NCBI RefSeq assembly: GCF_023078455.1 | Contig: NZ_CP095740.1 | Coordinates: 4,142,001 to 4,206,000, forward strand | Direction: 5' to 3' | Length of the DNA stretch: 64,000 nucleotides | Source: Luteibacter aegosomatis | Lineage (GTDB): Bacteria > Pseudomonadota > Gammaproteobacteria > Xanthomonadales > Rhodanobacteraceae | Shown here: positions 1 through 8,381 of the stretch, piece after piece | How the letters are laid out: each line of letters starts with the position of its first letter | How positions within the stretch are numbered: the first letter of the stretch is position 1 | Notes under the pieces: model-generated | Seen by the model: the letters and a program-made list of their open reading frames with translations, nothing else | The model's database searches: none | What the model was told of the DNA's origin: nothing | Made by a program: the position numbers and the translations under genes

Positions 1-60
1 CCTGGACTAAAGTGTCCACCATGTCCTGGCACACCTGTTCACCATGTGCCCGGTCTGTAC
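1..60. repeat. Possible insertion-sequence end with internal repeats
   Basis: Two related segments, GTCCACCATGTCC (14-26) and GTTCACCATGTGCC (37-50), lie 23 bases apart as direct repeats at the very edge of the window. Multiple short terminal repeats of this style are typical of IS21-like elements, so this may be the outer end of a transposon whose body lies left of the window. No transposase is visible here, so the family is a guess. Confidence 0.3.
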
Positions 61-610
61 ACGCACGCAGGAACCCAGCGCCTCTCGTCCGAGGGAGCGA
101 CAACGTTCCATCGGCTCTTGATCTTCGCGCCGCGAGCATGTCGCACGCTTGAATCGCCGACGAAATCGTCTCCCACAACATCACCGACTCACCCGACACC
201 GCACCGCCGAAAGAGCCCCGGCCGCGCGCCCTGTCGGCCGCGTTAGGCGCCCGAGGACCTCGAAGCGGAAGAGACCCCGCAGGGGCGCCGGTCAGGATGA
301 CCGGCGTTCTTCGCCGAGACAGGATGTCGAGTCGAAGAATCCCGCGTAGAGGTCCGCGCTCCGAAGGGGACGGGCGACGTGCGGCCGACAGCGCGCGCGT
401 CCGGGGCGACCGCCTCGGTCCGCATCGCGCTTCGCGCCGAAGGCGCGTGGATACACGCATTCGCTGGAAGCGAATGAACCGGTTGCAGGCGACAAGGCGT
501 GGGCCGGGCCACCGCCCCGGTCCAATTCGTTGGCAATACGTTAAATGAACCCCGGGTAACTTTTTTCGCCCTCGCCTGCAACTTTGCCCCGCCCCGGACG
601 TCTATAGCTT
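61..610. other. Gene-free stretch before the small RNA
   Basis: No convincing gene. Open frames on both strands overlap each other, have arginine-rich or low-complexity translations and lack ribosome binding sites. The sequence ends with a -10-like TATAGC at 603-608 that could start the RNA that follows. Confidence 0.6.
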
Positions 611-741
611 CGGACGTACGCAACGGCGTCCGCATCGGTGTGTCCCACCTCCCTGGGACAACCTCGGAGCGACCCGGCTTTCCCCTGGGCCGGCCGCTCC
701 CCGGGCCCCGGAAGCTCCCCTGGCTTCCGGGGCTTTTTTTT
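611..741 (+). ncRNA. sX13-like small RNA with C-rich loops (candidate)
   Basis: A non-coding stretch folds into successive hairpins and ends in a strong intrinsic terminator. Stems are 611-616/627-632, 641-647/654-660 (loop CCTCCC), a two-part stem 666-671 with 674-678 against 689-693 with 695-700 (loop with CCCC), and the terminator 706-715/723-732 (loop TCCCCTG). Three loops expose C-rich, anti-Shine-Dalgarno-like sequence, the hallmark of the sX13 sRNA family of Xanthomonadaceae, which is about 115 nt and acts on ribosome binding sites. A -10-like TATAGC at 603-608 would place the start near 615. The 5' end and family are inferred; the hairpins are seen directly. Confidence 0.6.
706..741 (+). 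terminator. Rho-independent terminator
   Basis: Ten-base-pair perfect stem (706-715 with 723-732), 7-base loop, then eight T residues. It closes the C-rich small RNA and lies upstream of the next coding gene, so it does not belong to a protein gene. Confidence 0.9.
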
Positions 742-794
742 GCCTTCACATTTGTCAGTGCATCCTCCGTTCCACCCAAACAGGAGGCACATCC

Positions 795-1013
795 ATGCGC
801 GCAGGACTCATCATCGTCGGCGTCATCCTCATCGGCCTGGGCATCTGGGTCGTCGCCGGCAACGGCAGCTACAGCAAGACCGATACCCTGGCGCAGGTCG
901 GCTCGGCCAAGATCACCGCCACGCACGACAAGTCCGTGCCGCAATGGGTGGGCATCGCCGGCATCGTGATCGGCGGCATCGTCGCGGTGGCGGGCATCGC
1001 GCGGAAACGCTGA
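795..1013 (+). CDS. Small two-helix inner-membrane protein
   Basis: Seventy-two residues with two hydrophobic segments (about 4-21 and 49-68) joined by a short soluble loop carrying a pattern of the type YSKTD..G..KITATHDK..P. Many proteobacteria have a small two-helix protein of this layout with a similar central motif, but none has a firm function known to me. The start is set by AGGAGG at 782-787. It is separated from the upstream small RNA by a terminator and precedes uvrD by 23 bases. Likely an envelope protein of unknown role. Confidence 0.75.
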   Translation: MRAGLIIVGVILIGLGIWVVAGNGSYSKTDTLAQVGSAKITATHDKSVPQWVGIAGIVIGGIVAVAGIARKR

Positions 1014-1036
1014 GCCCGGCCCGTTACAATGGGAGA

Positions 1037-3235
1037 ATGGATGTCTCCCACCTTCTCGACGACCTCAACGAGGCCCAGCGCGAGGCCGTCAGTGCCGCGC
1101 CGGGCCATTACCTGATCCTCGCGGGCGCCGGCTCGGGCAAAACCCGCGTACTCACCCACCGGATCGGCTGGCTCACCCAGGTCGAGCGCGTGCCGCCCTG
1201 GGCGATCCTCGCGGTCACCTTCACCAACAAGGCGGCGGGCGAGATGCGCGCCCGTCTCGACGGCCTCATTCCCGGAGGCACGCAGGGCCTCACCGTGGGC
1301 ACGTTCCACGGCATCGCCCATCGCCTGCTGCGCCGCCATTGGCGCGAGGCCGGCCTCGTGGAGGGTTTCCAGATCCTCGATTCAGACGACCAGCAGCGCC
1401 TGATCAAGCGCGTGGTCGCCGGCATGGGCCTGGACGAGGCCCGCTTCCCGCCGCGCCAGGCCGCCTGGCAGATCAACCAGTGGAAGGACGAAGGCAAGCG
1501 CCCCGACGGCATCGAACATCGCGACCACCCGGTGACGCGCACCTTCGTCGAGATCTACAAGGCCTACGAACAGCAGTGCCAGCGCGCCGGACTGGTCGAT
1601 TTCGCCGAGCTGCTGCTGCGCGCGCACGAGCTGTGGCTGAAGGATCCCCAGGTGCTGCGCCATTACCAGGATCGGTGGCGTTACCTGCTCATCGACGAGT
1701 TCCAGGACACCAACACCCTGCAATACGCGTGGATCCGCGTGCTCGCCGGCCAGACCGGCCAAGCCTTCGTGGTGGGCGACGACGACCAGGCCATCTACGG
1801 ATGGCGCGGTGCGCGCGTGGAAAACGTGCAGCAGTTCCTCAACGACTTCCCCGGCGCGAAGACGATCCGCCTGGAGCAGAACTACCGCTCCACCTCGACG
1901 ATCCTCAACGCCGCCAACGCGGTCATCGCGCGCAACGGCGGCCGCCTCGGCAAGCAGCTGTGGACCGACGGCGACGAGGGCGACCGCATCGCGCTCTACG
2001 CCGCCTACAACGAGCAGGATGAAGCGCGCTTCGTCATCGAGCGCATCCGCGAGCACATCGCCGAACACGGCAACGCGCGCGATTGCGCCATCCTCTACCG
2101 TTCCAACGCGCAATCGCGCAATTTCGAAGAACAGCTCATCCAGCGCGACCTGCCCTATCGCGTGTACGGCGGATTGCGCTTCTTCGAGCGTGCCGAAATC
2201 AAGGACGCCCTGGCCTACCTGCGCCTGGCTTCCAACCGCCACGACGACGCCGCGTTCGAGCGCGCGGTGAACACGCCGCCGCGTGGCATCGGCGACCGCA
2301 CCCTCGACGAGCTGCGCCGTCGCGCGCGCGGCGAAAGCAGTTCGATGTGGGAAGCCGCGCTCAACGAAGTGTCCACGGGGTCGCTCGCGGGCCGCGCCAA
2401 GAACGCCATCAAGGCCTTCGTGGGTCTCATCGACAACCTGCAGCGCACCTTCAACGGCCACGACGGCGACGGCGAAGAGCCCTCGGCGCTCGTGCTCGCC
2501 GAACAGATCGAGCACGCCATCGTGCATACGGGCCTGCGCGACTTCTACGAAAACGACAAGCGCGGCAACGGCGAGGCGCGCGTGGAGAACCTCGACGAGC
2601 TCGTCAACGTCGCCAGCCGTTTCGAGATGACGCCCGAAGACGTCGACGCGGGCCTCAACGAACTCTCCGCTTTCCTGTCCCACGCGGCGCTGGAGGCCGG
2701 CGAGGGCCAGGGCGAGGCCTGGGACGACTGCGTGCAGCTGATGACCCTGCATTCGGCGAAGGGCCTGGAGTTTCCCGTGGTGTTCCTGGTGGGCATGGAG
2801 GAAGGCCTCTTTCCCAGCCAGCGGTCCACCGAGGAGGAAAACCGCCTGGAGGAAGAGCGTCGCCTCGCCTACGTGGGCATCACCCGCGCCCGCGTGAAGC
2901 TGTTCGTATCGCACGCGGAATCCCGGCGCATGCACGGCACCGAGATGCTGGCCCGTCCCTCGCGCTTCCTCGGCGAGATCCCGGCCGAGCTGATCGACGA
3001 GTTGCGGCCCCGCGTGCAGGTGTCCCGCCCGGCCTATGCCGACCGCTTCGCCGGCCCCTCCCTCGACGAACCCCTGCCCGTCCGCCTCGGACAGCGCGTC
3101 AGCCACCCCAAGTTCGGCGAAGGCACCATCGTCAGCGCCGAGGGTGCCGGTGCCCACATGCGCGTGCAGGTGAACTTCGAGGATGAAGGCAGCAAGTGGT
3201 TGGTTTACGCTTATGCGAACCTGACCGCGTTGTAA
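1037..3235 (+). CDS. uvrD: DNA helicase II UvrD
   Basis: Superfamily 1A 3'-5' DNA helicase acting in nucleotide excision repair and methyl-directed mismatch repair. The 732 residues match the usual UvrD length. The N-terminus MDVSHLLDDLNEAQREAV is UvrD-like rather than Rep-like; Walker A AGAGSGKT is at 29-36, the Walker B/helicase motif DEFQDTN near 220, and a VGITRAR motif lies late in the protein. The C-terminal 50 residues form the Tudor-like segment (HPKFGEGTIVS) that in UvrD contacts RNA polymerase. The frame stays open far upstream, but this ATG gives the family N-terminus; a -10-like TTACAAT (1024-1030) lies just before it. Confidence 0.95.
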   Translation: MDVSHLLDDLNEAQREAVSAAPGHYLILAGAGSGKTRVLTHRIGWLTQVERVPPWAILAVTFTNKAAGEMRARLDGLIPGGTQGLTVGTFHGIAHRLLRRHWREAGLVEGFQILDSDDQQRLIKRVVAGMGLDEARFPPRQAAWQINQWKDEGKRPDGIEHRDHPVTRTFVEIYKAYEQQCQRAGLVDFAELLLRAHELWLKDPQVLRHYQDRWRYLLIDEFQDTNTLQYAWIRVLAGQTGQAFVVGDDDQAIYGWRGARVENVQQFLNDFPGAKTIRLEQNYRSTSTILNAANAVIARNGGRLGKQLWTDGDEGDRIALYAAYNEQDEARFVIERIREHIAEHGNARDCAILYRSNAQSRNFEEQLIQRDLPYRVYGGLRFFERAEIKDALAYLRLASNRHDDAAFERAVNTPPRGIGDRTLDELRRRARGESSSMWEAALNEVSTGSLAGRAKNAIKAFVGLIDNLQRTFNGHDGDGEEPSALVLAEQIEHAIVHTGLRDFYENDKRGNGEARVENLDELVNVASRFEMTPEDVDAGLNELSAFLSHAALEAGEGQGEAWDDCVQLMTLHSAKGLEFPVVFLVGMEEGLFPSQRSTEEENRLEEERRLAYVGITRARVKLFVSHAESRRMHGTEMLARPSRFLGEIPAELIDELRPRVQVSRPAYADRFAGPSLDEPLPVRLGQRVSHPKFGEGTIVSAEGAGAHMRVQVNFEDEGSKWLVYAYANLTAL

Positions 3236-3338
3236 GGGGCTCCAACGTCGGCCGGATCGCCCGCCTCCCTTCCCGGGAGGCCGCGACCGCTCGCCAGGAT
3301 GCGACTGCGCGCGTCGGCCACCGTCGCCAGGACCACGC

Positions 3339-5054
3339 ATGATCATCGGAATCGATCTGGGAACCACCCACAGCCTCGTCGCCGTCTGGAAGGACGGTGG
3401 CCCCCGCCTCGTGCCCAACGCGTTGGGTGGCGTACTCACGCCCTCGTGCGTGGGCATCGACGAGGACGGCAGCGTACTCGTGGGCGAGGCCGCCCGCGAG
3501 CGCTTGCAGACCCATCCGCAGCGCACCGCGGCGCTGTTCAAGCGCTACATGGGCAGCGCGCGTACCGTACGGCTCGCCGACCGGGATTACCGGCCGGAAG
3601 AACTCTCCGCGCTGGTGCTGCGCTCGCTCAAGGACGATGCGGAAGCCTTCCTCGGCGAGGCCGTGACCGAGGCGGTGATCACCGTGCCGGCCTATTTCTC
3701 CGACGCCCAACGCAAGGCCACCCGCGTAGCCGGGGAGCTGGCCGGCCTGAAGGTCGAACGCCTGCTCAACGAGCCCACGGCGGCGGCGCTCGCCTATGGC
3801 TTGCACGAGGGTGCGACGGAAACGCAGTTCCTGGTGTTCGACCTGGGCGGCGGCACCTTCGACGTGTCCATCCTGGAGATGTTCGAGGGCGTGATGGAGG
3901 TGCGCGCCAGCGCGGGAGACAACATGCTCGGCGGCGAGGACTTCGCCACCCTGATCGTGGAACGCGCCTTCGCCGAAGGCATCCCCGAGGCGGCCCGAAC
4001 CGATGCCGTTTTCATGCAGCGGCTCACTGCCCGCGCGGAGGCGGCCAAGCGCGAACTCGGCGCACGAGGCAGTGCCACCTTCGACGTCGAATGGAAGGAC
4101 ACCCGCGCCACCGTGACGTTGGACGCCGACGCCTTCGAAAAACTGTCCCAGCCCCTGCTCGACCGACTCTGGCGGCCCATCGAGCGCGCGCTGCGCGACG
4201 CCCGCATTCGCGCGGCCGACCTCGACAACGTGGTGCTTGCCGGCGGCGCCACGCGCATGCCGATGATCCGTGCCCTCGCCACCCGCATGTTCGGGCGCTT
4301 TCCCGCCGTGGGCCTGAATCCCGACGAGGTGGTGGCCCTGGGCGCCGCCGTACAGGCGGGTCTCAAGATGAAGGACGCGGCGCTCGACGAAACGGTGATG
4401 ACCGACGTGTGCCCTTACACGCTCGGCACCGACGTGGCGCAGCGGCTGGAAAACGGTGCCCACGCGGAAGGTTTCTACGCGCCGATCATCCAGCGCAACA
4501 CCGTGGTGCCGGTCAGCCGCGTGCAGCGTTTCTCGCCGATATCGCCGCAGCAGAAGTCCATCCGCCTGGGCGTGTACCAGGGCGAGTCGCGCATGGTCCG
4601 CGACAACATCCTCCTGGGCGAACTGACCGTTCCCATGCAACCGGGCCCCGGGCACGCGGACGGCGTGGACCTGCGCTTCACCTACGACGTCAACGGCCTC
4701 CTCGAAGTGGAGGCCACCGTAGTCGCCACCGGCGAGAGGCAGCGCCTGGTCATCGAGAGCGGCGAGGCGCACATGCCGCCCGCCGAGGTCCAGAAGCGCC
4801 TCGCCGCACTGGCGGAGCTGAAGATCCATCCGCGGGACACGCTGGAAAACCGCACGCTGCTCGCCCGCGCCGAGCGGATGTACGAGCAACTGCTCGGCGA
4901 CATGCGCGACCACGTCGGCAAGATGATTCTCCGCTTCGAACAAGTGCTGTCGACGCAGGATGGGCGCTTGATCGCCCGCGATGCCGAACTGTTCCGCCAG
5001 GCGCTGAAGGCGATCGAATCGGACAACCTCTTCGCTCCCGATCCGGCGAACTGA
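3339..5054 (+). CDS. hscC: Hsp70-family chaperone HscC
   Basis: An Hsp70 chaperone of the short HscC subfamily (571 residues; DnaK is about 640). Nucleotide-binding domain signatures are all present: IDLGTTHS at 4-11, FDLGGGTFDVSIL near 166, and VLAGGATRMP near 305. The substrate-binding domain follows, with a short C-terminal lid and no disordered DnaK tail. In E. coli HscC works with dedicated J-proteins (DjlB, DjlC) encoded nearby; here two J-like proteins follow at once (4-base gap, then 1-base overlap), forming one operon. Clients are not known from sequence. Confidence 0.93.
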   Translation: MIIGIDLGTTHSLVAVWKDGGPRLVPNALGGVLTPSCVGIDEDGSVLVGEAARERLQTHPQRTAALFKRYMGSARTVRLADRDYRPEELSALVLRSLKDDAEAFLGEAVTEAVITVPAYFSDAQRKATRVAGELAGLKVERLLNEPTAAALAYGLHEGATETQFLVFDLGGGTFDVSILEMFEGVMEVRASAGDNMLGGEDFATLIVERAFAEGIPEAARTDAVFMQRLTARAEAAKRELGARGSATFDVEWKDTRATVTLDADAFEKLSQPLLDRLWRPIERALRDARIRAADLDNVVLAGGATRMPMIRALATRMFGRFPAVGLNPDEVVALGAAVQAGLKMKDAALDETVMTDVCPYTLGTDVAQRLENGAHAEGFYAPIIQRNTVVPVSRVQRFSPISPQQKSIRLGVYQGESRMVRDNILLGELTVPMQPGPGHADGVDLRFTYDVNGLLEVEATVVATGERQRLVIESGEAHMPPAEVQKRLAALAELKIHPRDTLENRTLLARAERMYEQLLGDMRDHVGKMILRFEQVLSTQDGRLIARDAELFRQALKAIESDNLFAPDPAN

Positions 5055-5058
5055 AGCG

Positions 5059-5928
5059 ATGGCTATCCCCTGGTTCTTCGCCACCTTGGGCCTCTCGGCA
5101 TATACCGACGAGCGGGAGATCAAACGCGCATACGCCCTTCGTCTCAGGGAAATCGACCAGGCCGCCGATCCGGCCGCGTTCGCCCGCCTTCGCGATGCCT
5201 ACGAGGCGGCGCGGGCCTGGTGCGATCGAGCCGATGACCTGCCGGCCGCCGCAGCACCGGATGACATGCCGCTTCCCGTCTCGAATGTCACCTTGCCGAC
5301 GACGGAGACCTCCGTCGAGAAAGCGCGTCGCCTGCTCGACGGCTTTTGTCGACAGGTGGAGGACAACGACGCGTTGCATCTGGAGCATGCGCTGAATGCA
5401 GCCTTCGCCGACCTGCGCCTCATGCAGATCGATGCCGCCGCCGCGTTTCAGGCTCTTCTCGTCGACCGGCTGGTCGACGGCTCGATGCCTCGGCGCGACA
5501 GGGTCTTTCGCGCGGCCTGGGCCTATTTCGCCTGGAACGACGTGAACCATGTCGCTCCGCTCGGACCGCAGCGGCATGCCTGGATCGACGCGGTGGAACG
5601 GCAAAGGCGTGCCCTGCTGCTCAGCCCGGCCGGCCAGCGCGTGCTGGCCTTGCTCGAGCAGGCGGCACGTGATGGGGCCTTGCGGCCGCAGGAGTCGCTC
5701 CGACCGGCCATGGCCGACGCGGCCGTGCGATATCCGCAGCTCTTCGAACTCCACGTCACTTCCCGGATACGCGAAACCTGGGCCGGTCGCTACGGGCAAA
5801 AACCGCCGTTCTCGTTACGAAGGGCATGGAAGGAAAACTGGCCCCTGATCTTCGTCGCGGTCGCGCTCCTGGCCATTTTCGTCACGGAGCCCATCCTGGA
5901 ACTGGTCCATTGGGTGCGGCACCGATAA
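5059..5928 (+). CDS. J-domain-like membrane protein, HscC partner candidate 1
   Basis: The 289 residues open with a degenerate J domain (about 3-55: WFFATLGLSAYTDEREIKRA, then RLRDAYEAARAW). The HPD tripeptide that DnaJ proteins use to trigger Hsp70 ATPase is replaced by REID, as in the DjlB/DjlC-type partners of HscC. A middle soluble region follows, and a single hydrophobic helix (about 260-280, LIFVAVALLAIFVTEPI) near the C-terminus should anchor it in the inner membrane with the J domain in the cytoplasm. It starts 4 bases after hscC and overlaps the next paralogue by one base, which supports co-translation and a shared role. Confidence 0.8.
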   Translation: MAIPWFFATLGLSAYTDEREIKRAYALRLREIDQAADPAAFARLRDAYEAARAWCDRADDLPAAAAPDDMPLPVSNVTLPTTETSVEKARRLLDGFCRQVEDNDALHLEHALNAAFADLRLMQIDAAAAFQALLVDRLVDGSMPRRDRVFRAAWAYFAWNDVNHVAPLGPQRHAWIDAVERQRRALLLSPAGQRVLALLEQAARDGALRPQESLRPAMADAAVRYPQLFELHVTSRIRETWAGRYGQKPPFSLRRAWKENWPLIFVAVALLAIFVTEPILELVHWVRHR

Positions 5929-7028
5929 TGGCCGAGACGCCCTGGTTTCTGCGCACCCTGGGGCTGCCGCCCTATGCAGACGTTTCCGCCGTGCGGCGCG
6001 CCTATGCGCACGCCTTGCGGGCGATCGATCCGGAAGCCGCCCCCGACGACTTCGCCCGGTTGCGCGAAGCCTATGAAGCCGCTCGCACATGGTGCGAACA
6101 AAGCGATGACGAACCCCGTTCGCCTGACCATGCACAGTCGCTCCCGCCCCGAACCGGGGACGAGGTCCATGCCGAACACCCCTCGGAAACGACGGAAGCG
6201 GACGCACGCCAGGCGGCCGTCCTGCTGGGCGACGCCTTTGTCGCCGAGGCGAGGAAGACGGACGCCGTGGGCGCGGTCGCCGCACTCGAACGCACCGTGG
6301 CGTCACTGCGCACCCGTTACGTCGACGCTCCCGGCGAATTCGAAGAACGACTGATCGGCCTGCTCGCGACCGGCGAGTTGCCGCATCGGGCGGCGTTGTT
6401 CGAGGCCGCCACCCGCCTGTTCCAGTGGGAGGACATCGGGCAGACCGCTGCACTGGGACAGGGCGGCCGGTGGATCGAGCAGGTATTCACACAACGCGGC
6501 GTCTGGATGCAGTTGGCGGAATCCCGGCGTAAGCAGTGGCTCGCCCTGATCGCGCGCATATCGCTTCCGGTGGAAACCCGGCTGGTCCGCTACTGGCCGG
6601 AAATCGAAGCGCTCTGTCGGCAGTATCCGCTATGGATCGGCCTTCACTTGGATGCCGCGGTGCGCGACGGTTGGCGGGAAGCCTTCGAAGCGCTGCCGCC
6701 ATCGACGAAAGCCGACTACCGCAAGAGCGGCGCGACGCCCGAGGCCTACCGGCCGGTGGTGAAGAAGCCGCGTCGGCGGTTCCGGATTCCCGGTTACGGG
6801 CTATGGCTGATCGCCTGGCTGGCGTTCCAGATCGTCAAGGCAGTGGTCGGGGCTTACCACACCTCGGTGGAGGACACGCCTCGCACGTGCCTCGATTTGT
6901 ATCACCAGCTCTCGCGGGCCGATGCTTATGCCGGCCTGGCCGCCGATGAAATCCGCGAGTTGAAGGATCGTGGCGAGTGGTGCCTGCGCAACGGGTATTG
7001 GCAGGAGCCGGATGGGCCTCGTCGCTAG
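5928..7028 (+). CDS. J-domain-like membrane protein, HscC partner candidate 2
   Basis: Paralogue of the preceding gene, 366 residues. The degenerate J domain at 3-55 (WFLRTLGLPPYADVSAVRRA ... AIDPEAAPDDF) again lacks HPD. A transmembrane helix lies near 290-310 (YGLWLIAWLAFQIVKAVVGAY), and about 55 residues with three cysteines follow, probably on the periplasmic side. The chosen ATG overlaps the previous stop as TAATG; an ATG 102 bases upstream would put 34 unrelated residues before the J domain. Last gene of the hscC operon. Confidence 0.8.
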   Translation: MAETPWFLRTLGLPPYADVSAVRRAYAHALRAIDPEAAPDDFARLREAYEAARTWCEQSDDEPRSPDHAQSLPPRTGDEVHAEHPSETTEADARQAAVLLGDAFVAEARKTDAVGAVAALERTVASLRTRYVDAPGEFEERLIGLLATGELPHRAALFEAATRLFQWEDIGQTAALGQGGRWIEQVFTQRGVWMQLAESRRKQWLALIARISLPVETRLVRYWPEIEALCRQYPLWIGLHLDAAVRDGWREAFEALPPSTKADYRKSGATPEAYRPVVKKPRRRFRIPGYGLWLIAWLAFQIVKAVVGAYHTSVEDTPRTCLDLYHQLSRADAYAGLAADEIRELKDRGEWCLRNGYWQEPDGPRR

Positions 7029-7089
7029 CTCGTGCGCGAGGCGCTGGGTTCCCGCGCGCGCACGAACGACGAGCTGCGAGATTCACTGG

Positions 7090-7142
7090 TACGCAAAAAA
7101 ACTAAAGAAATCGGTTGTCGCGCGACGTCAAGGCGACAACCG
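7090..7142 (-). terminator. Terminator of the hemDXY operon
   Basis: Inverted repeat CGGTTGTCGC (7112-7121) with GCGACAACCG (7133-7142); read leftward it is followed by a T-rich run (complement of AAAAAAACTAAAG). It overlaps the last codons of the hemY-like gene. Confidence 0.75.
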
Positions 7143-8381
7143 CGGCACGCCGTGCTGATCGCGCTCTTCCACCGCCGTCACCCGCGTATCGATGCGACGG
7201 CTGCGGTATTCAGGCAGGGCTTCGGTGAGTTCGCCGCGCGAAAGCGCCAGCGCGTTACGGTAGCAACGCTGCGCCAGCTCCGATTGTTCCTCGCCGAGAT
7301 ACACGTCGCCCAATGCCTCCCAGGCATCGGCATTCGGTGCGATGGCGAGTGCGCGCTCCAGGTAGGGGCGGGCCTTGCCCCATAGCCGCACGCGCACGCA
7401 CATGCGGCCCAGCGCGGTGAGCAGGGCAGCGTCGTTGGGGTGCGCATCGACCCAGGCCTCGGCCCGGCGCAGGCGCTGCTCGATGTCTTCCGAGCCCATC
7501 GCGCCGTAGGTGGCGATGAGTTGCGACGACCATTCGCGACGCAGCGCGGTCTCGATTTCGTCCATCGCCGCCATGGTCTGCCCGTGCTTCGCCGCCTGGC
7601 GCGCATAGGCATCGACGGCCACGGGCAGGCGACGCTGCGCCTTGGGCAATTGCGACCACAGCGTGGCGAGCGTGGCGCCGTCGGCGGCTGCGCCGACGTA
7701 AGCGGCAAGGATGCGCGACTCCAGTTCGGCATAGGCACGGGCGCCCAACTCGCCGCTTTTCTGCAACGGCTCGAGCGCGCGCATGGCACTGCGCGCATCG
7801 CCCGCCTCGAGCGAGGCTTCGGCGTATTCGACCCAACCGGCGGGCGTCAGCGCGGCCGTGCCAGCCTCGGGCGCCAGCAGTGCCGCCGCTTCGGCGGCCT
7901 TGCCGCCACGACGCAACAGGCGCGCACGCAGCACGCGCGCGGCGCGTGGCGTTTCCTGCGCGGCCGCGTCGAGGGTTTCCAGCGCGCGCGTCGATTCCCC
8001 GTGGCGTTCGGCGGCTTCGGCGGCGGCAAGCAAGGCCGGACCGCGCACCGAGGAATACCGCGCGGCGCGGTTGAGGTCACGCTCGGCTTCGGCGTGGCGG
8101 CCTTCCACCAGCGAGACCAGGCCGTCGGCGAGTCGACGGCGGCTCATGTGGCGCTGGCGGCGAGTGAACGCGCCGAACGGCCAGCGGATCAAGGCCACGA
8201 GGGCCGCGATGACGGCCCAGGCGAGCAGCAGGATCGCCACCAGCGTGACCAGCGTCATCTGCACATTGGTGCCGCGCCAGTGCACGAGCACGTAGCCCGG
8301 ATCCTGGGCGACCCAGTGCCAACCGAACGCCGCCAATACGGCGACGAGAATGAGGCCGACGATCCAGCGCCAGAGCCTCAT
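7128..8381 (-). CDS. hemY: HemY-like TPR membrane protein
   Basis: Member of the HemY family of proteobacteria (not the Gram-positive protoporphyrinogen oxidase of the same name), 417 residues. Two N-terminal membrane helices (about 6-25 and 39-66) are followed by a cytoplasmic TPR-like array with repeated alanine-rich helical pairs (80-390). HemY is encoded beside haem biosynthesis genes and affects the late steps of the pathway, but no enzymatic activity is established. The ATG overlaps the hemX stop by four bases (ATGA), so translation is coupled. Confidence 0.85.
   Translation of the reverse strand: MRLWRWIVGLILVAVLAAFGWHWVAQDPGYVLVHWRGTNVQMTLVTLVAILLLAWAVIAALVALIRWPFGAFTRRQRHMSRRRLADGLVSLVEGRHAEAERDLNRAARYSSVRGPALLAAAEAAERHGESTRALETLDAAAQETPRAARVLRARLLRRGGKAAEAAALLAPEAGTAALTPAGWVEYAEASLEAGDARSAMRALEPLQKSGELGARAYAELESRILAAYVGAAADGATLATLWSQLPKAQRRLPVAVDAYARQAAKHGQTMAAMDEIETALRREWSSQLIATYGAMGSEDIEQRLRRAEAWVDAHPNDAALLTALGRMCVRVRLWGKARPYLERALAIAPNADAWEALGDVYLGEEQSELAQRCYRNALALSRGELTEALPEYRSRRIDTRVTAVEERDQHGVPRLSP

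Noticed and set aside
243..944. Open frames around the small RNA region
   Set aside because: They cross the terminator and overlap the small membrane protein; composition is arginine/serine-rich without start signals.
1382..3541. 719-codon frame opposite uvrD
   Set aside because: Antisense shadow of uvrD; no ribosome binding site, no motif.
3132..5123. 663-codon frame opposite hscC
   Set aside because: Antisense shadow of hscC; same reasons.
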